This document shows, piece by piece, positions 7,103 through 10,098 of a DNA stretch of 10,098 nt. The number at the start of each line of letters is the position of its first letter. Within the stretch, counting starts at the first letter, position 1. The DNA comes from Planctomycetota bacterium (GTDB lineage: Bacteria; Planctomycetota; Phycisphaerae; UBA1845): contig JADFIX010000062.1 of assembly GCA_022566435.1 (NCBI GenBank), positions 1 through 10,098 of the forward strand, in the 5' to 3' direction. The notes below the pieces were generated by a model. The model saw only the letters and a program-made list of their open reading frames with translations. It ran no database searches and was not told the DNA's origin. Position numbers and translations under genes: made by a program.

Positions 7103-7780
7103 TTAGAACGGCCGCTCGCCGACATCCATGATGCCCGCTTCGCCCCATTTGCGGCGAGAGTCCATAATCCATCGTAGGGCGGCCAACATGCCCGCGTGCT
7201 CACAAGCCGCCAGAACAAGTTCGTCGTCCGGGCATTGGGCGACGGGCGTACCGAAGGCTTCGGCCGGAATGCGTTTCGCCAGGCTCCGGTCTTCCTCCGA
7301 AAGCTCCCGATCCGAGTCGCCGGGAACATCTCGCAGACGCTGCTCGAATCGAATGCGCCACAGCAGGGCGTGCAGCTCCGCATGTTTCGATTCCAACACC
7401 GCCGGGCATCGCAATTCGGATGGGCCGCAAGGGGCGGAAAAATCGTACGACTCTTTCGAATCCACGGAAAACGCCCACCGCATGAAACAGTACTGACCCC
7501 AACTCTCCCGCAGGCGAAGATGAAGATGCATGGCCGGCGCGGATTTCAAGAATTCCAGATCGACCAACGTCTCTCGAAACCGTCGCACCGCACCGGGTGA
7601 TTGCAAATCGATCGCGTGCTGCGAAGTGGGCTTGCCGAGCCGCTTACACTCCGCGATTTTGAGCTGCACGAGATTCGCCTGCACCGCGACGGCCATCGCG
7701 CGCACGTCGTCAACGGGCCTTTGCCCCTCATTCGGTTTATCACGTACCGGCAATTCCACACGGAAAAGATAACCGATCAC
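7103..7780 (-). CDS. Hypothetical protein, soluble, family not recognised
   Basis: From a GTG at 7780 the product is 225 aa, starting (as Met) IGYLFRVELPVRDKPNEG. The frame extends to a TTG at 7873 (256 aa), but the extra residues are Arg-rich and unlike a normal N-terminus. Neither start has a clear ribosome binding site. I see no signal peptide, membrane segment or known motif. The middle part is rich in aromatic and charged residues (LHLRLRESWGQYCFMRWAF). The second half is helical with many Glu/Arg/Ala and contains LWRIRFEQRLRDVPGD and ELVLAACEHAGMLAALRWIMD. Codon third positions towards the 3' end are mostly G or C, as in the neighbours, which supports coding. Five scattered cysteines form no motif. 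It is divergent from the zinc-ribbon gene. No function is proposed. Confidence 0.65.
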   Translation of the reverse strand: MIGYLFRVELPVRDKPNEGQRPVDDVRAMAVAVQANLVQLKIAECKRLGKPTSQHAIDLQSPGAVRRFRETLVDLEFLKSAPAMHLHLRLRESWGQYCFMRWAFSVDSKESYDFSAPCGPSELRCPAVLESKHAELHALLWRIRFEQRLRDVPGDSDRELSEEDRSLAKRIPAEAFGTPVAQCPDDELVLAACEHAGMLAALRWIMDSRRKWGEAGIMDVGERPF

Positions 7781-7909
7781 AAGGCATTCGTCTGCCCTGC
7801 GCCGTGGTCTATTCGCGTAGCGAACGCGGTCCGGTCGCCACGAGACGGGGTGAAGGATGGAAAAACAGGACAATCTTGCACAAACGAAGCCCTATGAGTG
7901 TTTTTCTCG

Positions 7910-7937
7910 TCGTCATGTGCAGTGAGGCGGCTACAAT
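7910..7937 (+). promoter_or_regulatory. Possible sigma70-type promoter for the zinc-ribbon protein gene
   Basis: A TACAAT -10 hexamer (7932-7937, 5 of 6 consensus) lies 16 nt downstream of a poor -35, TCGTCA (7910-7915). This is in the gap between the divergent genes, about 50 bp upstream of the ATG at 7989. It is a weak assignment. Confidence 0.25.
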
Positions 7938-7988
7938 CTTTGGGCGCTAGGCTGCGATGGAAGCGTATGGAAAAGCGGCACGCGATAA

Positions 7989-8114
7989 ATGATCCATAAG
8001 AGCATCATCTTGTTCCTCTTCGTCGCGACGTTTGCGTTTGTAGCGCAGTGGCCCAAGAGTTTCCGAAACCCCAATCCGCATTTTCTATCGCGTACGGCGA
8101 CTCGCTGGAAATGA
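7989..8114 (+). pseudogene. N-terminal membrane segment of the zinc-ribbon protein, out of frame
   Basis: This is a 41-codon frame from ATG 7989 to TGA 8114. It begins MIHKSIILFLFVATFAFVAQ, a good signal anchor, and continues WPKSFRNP. The following zinc-ribbon gene continues in a frame one base back (-1). Proteins of this planctomycete family normally begin with just such a membrane segment. The two frames therefore look like one gene split by a single-base loss somewhere in the homopolymers at about 8050-8095 (ccc, ttt, aaa, cccc, tttt). It may be a sequencing error or a true mutation. Alternatively, the short frame is chance. Confidence 0.45.
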
Positions 8115-8509
8115 TGTTTCTCTGCCACGACGGTTCCTTGAGAATCTCTCACTGGAGGGAAAGCTCGGTGTCGGGCCCGACGAAATCGGTCGAGAAGTTC
8201 TTCCTGGGTTTTGGTTTCCAAATCAGGATTCGCGATACGCCGCAAGGCCGATCCAGCCGGATGCATCGTTTCATTCTTCCCATGTGGTTCACGTCGCTGA
8301 TGTTGGTCGCCTACCCCATCGTCGCCTTGGTTCGTGAGACACGTCGACGGCGACGAAGACACGGCTTTTGCCTAAAGTGCGGCTACAACCGCACCGGCCT
8401 ATTCGAGCCGCGGTGCCCGGAATGCGGCACACCGTTCGGTGACCGGTCAACCGACGAAATCCATAAAGCCTCACCGCGCCAAACGATTCGGGAAATGACC
8501 GACCTGTAG
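8048..8509 (+). CDS. Membrane-anchored zinc-ribbon protein (planctomycete family), apparently frameshifted at its N-terminus
   Basis: The 153-codon frame contains, in order: a short extracytoplasmic-looking region (1-70; ISHWRES, FLGFGFQIRI); a membrane helix (about 74-95, FILPMWFTSLMLVAYPIVAL); an Arg-rich stop-transfer stretch (98-104); and a zinc ribbon with Cys108, Cys111, Cys123 and Cys126 (CLKCGYNRTG...RCPECGTPF). This ribbon after a membrane helix is a hallmark of a very common but uncharacterised Planctomycetota family; the ribbon should face the cytoplasm. The GTG at 8048 is only the first start codon in this frame, which is open back to about 8000. The real start is probably the ATG at 7989 in the other frame, which supplies the expected first membrane segment. 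Its 3' end converges with the cysteine-rich peptide gene. The ribbon and helix are clear; the role is unknown. Confidence 0.75.
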   Translation: MAQEFPKPQSAFSIAYGDSLEMMFLCHDGSLRISHWRESSVSGPTKSVEKFFLGFGFQIRIRDTPQGRSSRMHRFILPMWFTSLMLVAYPIVALVRETRRRRRRHGFCLKCGYNRTGLFEPRCPECGTPFGDRSTDEIHKASPRQTIREMTDL

Positions 8510-8552
8510 CCTCGGCAGTCGAGAGAACGGGGCGGAGCCTGTCGATGGCGTC

Positions 8553-8777
8553 TTACTTGCAGGTCTTTGGGTCCGGACCGCTGCAGTTGAGCCCGGGGCA
8601 ACATGGTTCTTCGTTAGCCGGTGTCGGGGTGATGCACAGGTGCCCGACGCCATAACAACTGTAGTTGGCGGCGTACGCCCGTCTTGCGTGGAACGTGGAG
8701 ATGATCGGAGCGGCAAACGCAAGTTTGGCGCCCTTGCGTACCACTTCTCGACGAGTCGGTTCTGGGGATTGACTCAT
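8553..8777 (-). CDS. Small exported cysteine-rich peptide with knottin-like spacing
   Basis: The 74-aa product starts at an ATG (8777). The N-terminus has TRREVVRKGAKLAFAAPIIS, a twin-arginine-type signal (Arg9-Arg10) with a modest hydrophobic core, and a likely cleavage after AYA (about residue 36). The remaining ~38 residues hold six cysteines, at 41, 48, 59, 60, 65 and 73. The spacing is C-x6-C-x10-CC-x4-C-x7-C, including EPCCPGLNC. This adjacent-CC arrangement is that of inhibitor cystine knot (knottin) peptides, so three disulfides are predicted. The fold is inferred from spacing only. The short RR-signal layout is common among small planctomycete secreted proteins. A promoter-like sequence lies upstream at 8835-8865; the ribosome binding site is weak (AGAG). 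No neighbour suggests a target, so toxin, inhibitor or structural peptide are all open. Confidence 0.65.
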   Translation of the reverse strand: MSQSPEPTRREVVRKGAKLAFAAPIISTFHARRAYAANYSCYGVGHLCITPTPANEEPCCPGLNCSGPDPKTCK

Positions 8778-8834
8778 CTTGTTTTCTCTGGCCCTGTACC
8801 GTTCGGGCCTTTTTATCGGGCGATCGGCGACTGT

Positions 8835-8865
8835 CCTATAGCAAGGCGCCCCAATAAAAGGTCAA
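8835..8865 (-). promoter_or_regulatory. Possible sigma70-type promoter for the cysteine-rich peptide gene
   Basis: On the minus strand there is a -35 TTGACC (8865-8860), a 19-nt spacer and a -10 TATAGG (8840-8835) preceded by TGC, i.e. an extended -10. It would give a leader of about 50 nt before the ATG at 8777. The spacer is slightly long, and planctomycete promoter rules are uncertain. Confidence 0.35.
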
Positions 8866-9098
8866 ACACCAAAACACGGAAGGAGAGACCTGGGAAGGTC
8901 AGGAAACAGTTCGTTTCCGCGTCGCCGTTCGGGTGAAATGGTCGTGTACGCTCCGCGGCGCGGTACACCGGCTGCGGCTGCACAGTGCAACGTTACGCAA
9001 TCGTTTCACGCCAGCCACTTGTCAGCCTTCCCGCCCGTCTTACGCTTCATTTTGAACGAATTGGCAAACGGCTGGGCTTAGTATCAGGAGAATGGAAG
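8866..9098. other. Intergenic region between divergent small genes
   Basis: Between the peptide gene start (8777) and the lipoprotein start (9099) lie about 320 bp without a convincing gene. Apart from the promoter candidate at 8835-8865 and the Shine-Dalgarno AGGAG at 9086-9090, I see no repeat or RNA gene. The lipoprotein frame is open from 8985, but that part does not look coding. Confidence 0.5.
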
Positions 9099-9701
9099 AT
9101 GACAATATTCGTCATGACTTCGTCGCGCTTTCCCATGTTTCTTACAATGACATTCACGATGCTCCTCGCCTCGGGTTGTACGCATCCACTGAAACAGGTC
9201 TGGCAAGAGTACCGGCAGGCCAAGAAGGATGGAGACTACGAGAAAGCGGCGCTCTATCTCGCGGACGACGCCCGAATTTGGTTCAATAAGAAAGAAGGCC
9301 CCGGCCACCCCCTTCGAGCGAGGGGTGGACCTTACAAGGACTGGGACAAGGAGTTCAACGGCAAGGGCACGAAAGAAAAACTCCGCGTCAAGGACCGGAC
9401 GTTGTCCTACATTTCGTACGAGAACAACGATTATTTTCGCCTGATCGAACGAGTGCCGACGGCGGCGCGGGTGACGTACTACTTCAACGAGGATGACAAG
9501 ATTGCGGGAATGTTGTACGCCGGGCTCACACCGCGAAACAAACGGCCGCCGGATCGGTTCTGCGAGTTCGAGAAGTGGGCCGAAGAGCGGTATCCCGGCC
9601 TGCTGGACTCTGAAGAAATGGATATCCCGAACAATCCAAAACGTTGGCGCGAAGTATTGACCGAATGGAGGGCGGACGTCGGGCTCCTCCCGATCGAATA
9701 G
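9099..9701 (+). CDS. Lipoprotein with a probable NTF2/SnoaL-like domain
   Basis: The ATG at 9099 is preceded by AGGAG (9086-9090) at 8-nt spacing. It gives a 200-aa product, and the longer open frame from 8985 is rejected. The signal peptide (MTIFVMTSSRFPMFLTMTFT) ends in the lipobox LLASGC with Cys27, so the protein is expected to be lipid-anchored. Residues about 31-145 look like an NTF2-like cone fold: a helix with AKKDGDYEKAALYLADDARIWF, then WDKEFNGKG, KDRTLSYISYENNDYFRLIE, RVTYYFNEDDKIAGMLY. The pattern of a helix pair, D-DARIWF and a final strand with a KI.G motif is typical of SnoaL-like domains. These bind small ligands or act as hydrolase or isomerase scaffolds; no catalytic set can be assigned. 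A charged tail (RFCEFEKWAEERYP) follows. It is a single gene with no operon partner in view. Confidence 0.75.
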   Translation: MTIFVMTSSRFPMFLTMTFTMLLASGCTHPLKQVWQEYRQAKKDGDYEKAALYLADDARIWFNKKEGPGHPLRARGGPYKDWDKEFNGKGTKEKLRVKDRTLSYISYENNDYFRLIERVPTAARVTYYFNEDDKIAGMLYAGLTPRNKRPPDRFCEFEKWAEERYPGLLDSEEMDIPNNPKRWREVLTEWRADVGLLPIE

Positions 9702-9772
9702 TCGTAACGATGGCACGCAACAGTGGGGGAGCATGACGGCATAAGCCTGAGCGAAACACGCAAAGGGTAGAA

Positions 9773-9900
9773 GCTGGGTGCCATGGGTGCCATGTCGTGC
9801 CATGGCCAAGCCAGGAAGATTCTGGGGGCCATGGCCAAGCCCGGTATTCCCAGACGCTGGGTGCCATGGCCAAGCCCGGTATTCCCGGGCGCCGCCATGC
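9773..9900. repeat. Clustered intergenic repeats with a GCCATGGC palindromic core
   Basis: Two exact 24-bp copies (9828-9851 and 9863-9886; first 20 bases GCCATGGCCAAGCCCGGTAT) lie 35 bp apart. A third, diverged copy begins at 9799 (GCCATGGCCAAGCC, then different). The lead-in GCTGGGTGCCATGG occurs at 9773-9786 and again at 9856-9869. The core is self-complementary (CCATGG). On the minus strand the unit translates into a meaningless WPW/GLGHG repeat, so this is a DNA-level element, not a protein. A related inverted copy lies at 10040-10067. It resembles REP-like intergenic repeats; the family name is unknown to me. Confidence 0.8.
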
Positions 9901-9901
9901 C

Positions 9902-10098
9902 GCCTCGCAAAAGTCCTCAAATGACAATTACGCGTTTCCATCAATCGGCGGAATCGAGTCACTGTCCGGTACGAGCGGTACTGATCGCCCATCTACATAA
10001 TGACCTGCACTGGAATCAGTACCCGCATGGCGGCGCTGCGCTTGACCATGGCACGCGCGGCACCCATCATTCCACGTGTCGTGGCGCACGATCCTTGC
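9902..10098. other. Right-edge intergenic stretch with an inverted repeat copy; no secure gene
   Basis: From the end of the repeat cluster to the edge I find no secure gene. At 10040-10067 the minus strand reads GGGTGCC-GCG-CGTGCCATGGTCAAGC, close to the plus-strand 9785-9812 (GGGTGCC-ATGT-CGTGCCATGGCCAAGC), so it is an inverted copy of the repeat. Short frames run off the edge on both strands: plus from ATG 10027/10048, minus ending at 9928. None is long enough to judge. Confidence 0.5.

Noticed and set aside
9773..9900. CRISPR array
   Set aside because: Copies are few, unequal and unevenly spaced (29 and 35 bp), with intervals of only about 5-11 bp and no cas genes nearby.
9084..9992. 302-codon minus-strand frame
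   Set aside because: It is the antisense of the lipoprotein gene plus the DNA repeats (WPWHPASGNTG-like translations); the plus-strand gene has a Shine-Dalgarno, lipobox and domain-like pattern.
9928..10098. 56-codon minus-strand frame open to the right edge
   Set aside because: It is open but short, crosses the inverted repeat copy and shows no recognisable motif; at least one other frame is equally plausible.

Overview
The window looks like a chromosomal segment of a Gram-negative bacterium of the Planctomycetota, probably Phycisphaerae-like, and possibly a metagenome contig. Three things suggest this. There is a membrane protein ending in the C-x2-C-GYN...CPECG zinc ribbon that is typical of that phylum. 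There is a lipoprotein pair made of a TPR protein and an FG-GAP/ASPIC-UnbV (CRTAC) protein. There are also Kdo (LPS core sugar) genes. The taxonomic call is inference; no rRNA or marker gene is present.

Left block (1-~1600, minus strand). This is the 3' part of a Kdo operon: the C-terminal half of kdsB (CMP-Kdo synthetase), then kdsD (arabinose-5-phosphate isomerase), then the start of a SAM-dependent methyltransferase that runs off the left edge. The first half of kdsB and any promoter in front of it are missing.

Junction and headless gene (~1585-3265, plus strand). The kdsB homology stops abruptly at about 1586. From about 1604 an uninterrupted reading frame begins on the opposite strand. 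It reads as the C-terminal ~550 residues of a large alpha-helical protein, of a kind I associate with big ATPase (STAND-like) proteins. Both genes have lost their N-termini at the same point, and a 7-bp tandem duplication (GATTCGA twice) sits there. This is either a real rearrangement or a chimeric assembly join.

Middle block (3253-6439, minus strand). A TPR lipoprotein gene is followed 10 bp later by a CRTAC lipoprotein gene. Both products appear to be exported and lipid-anchored, and the genes are probably co-transcribed.

Right block (6440-10098). This is a loosely packed region of small lineage-specific genes: a 91-aa secreted protein with a Ser-Asp tail; a 225-256 aa protein of unknown function; a membrane-anchored zinc-ribbon protein with an apparent N-terminal frameshift; a 74-aa protein that combines a twin-arginine-type signal with six cysteines in knottin (inhibitor cystine knot) spacing; and an NTF2-like lipoprotein. 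The window ends in a repeat-rich intergenic stretch built on a GCCATGGC core, with an inverted copy near the right edge. The most interesting items are the knottin-like exported peptide and the kdsB/headless-gene junction.
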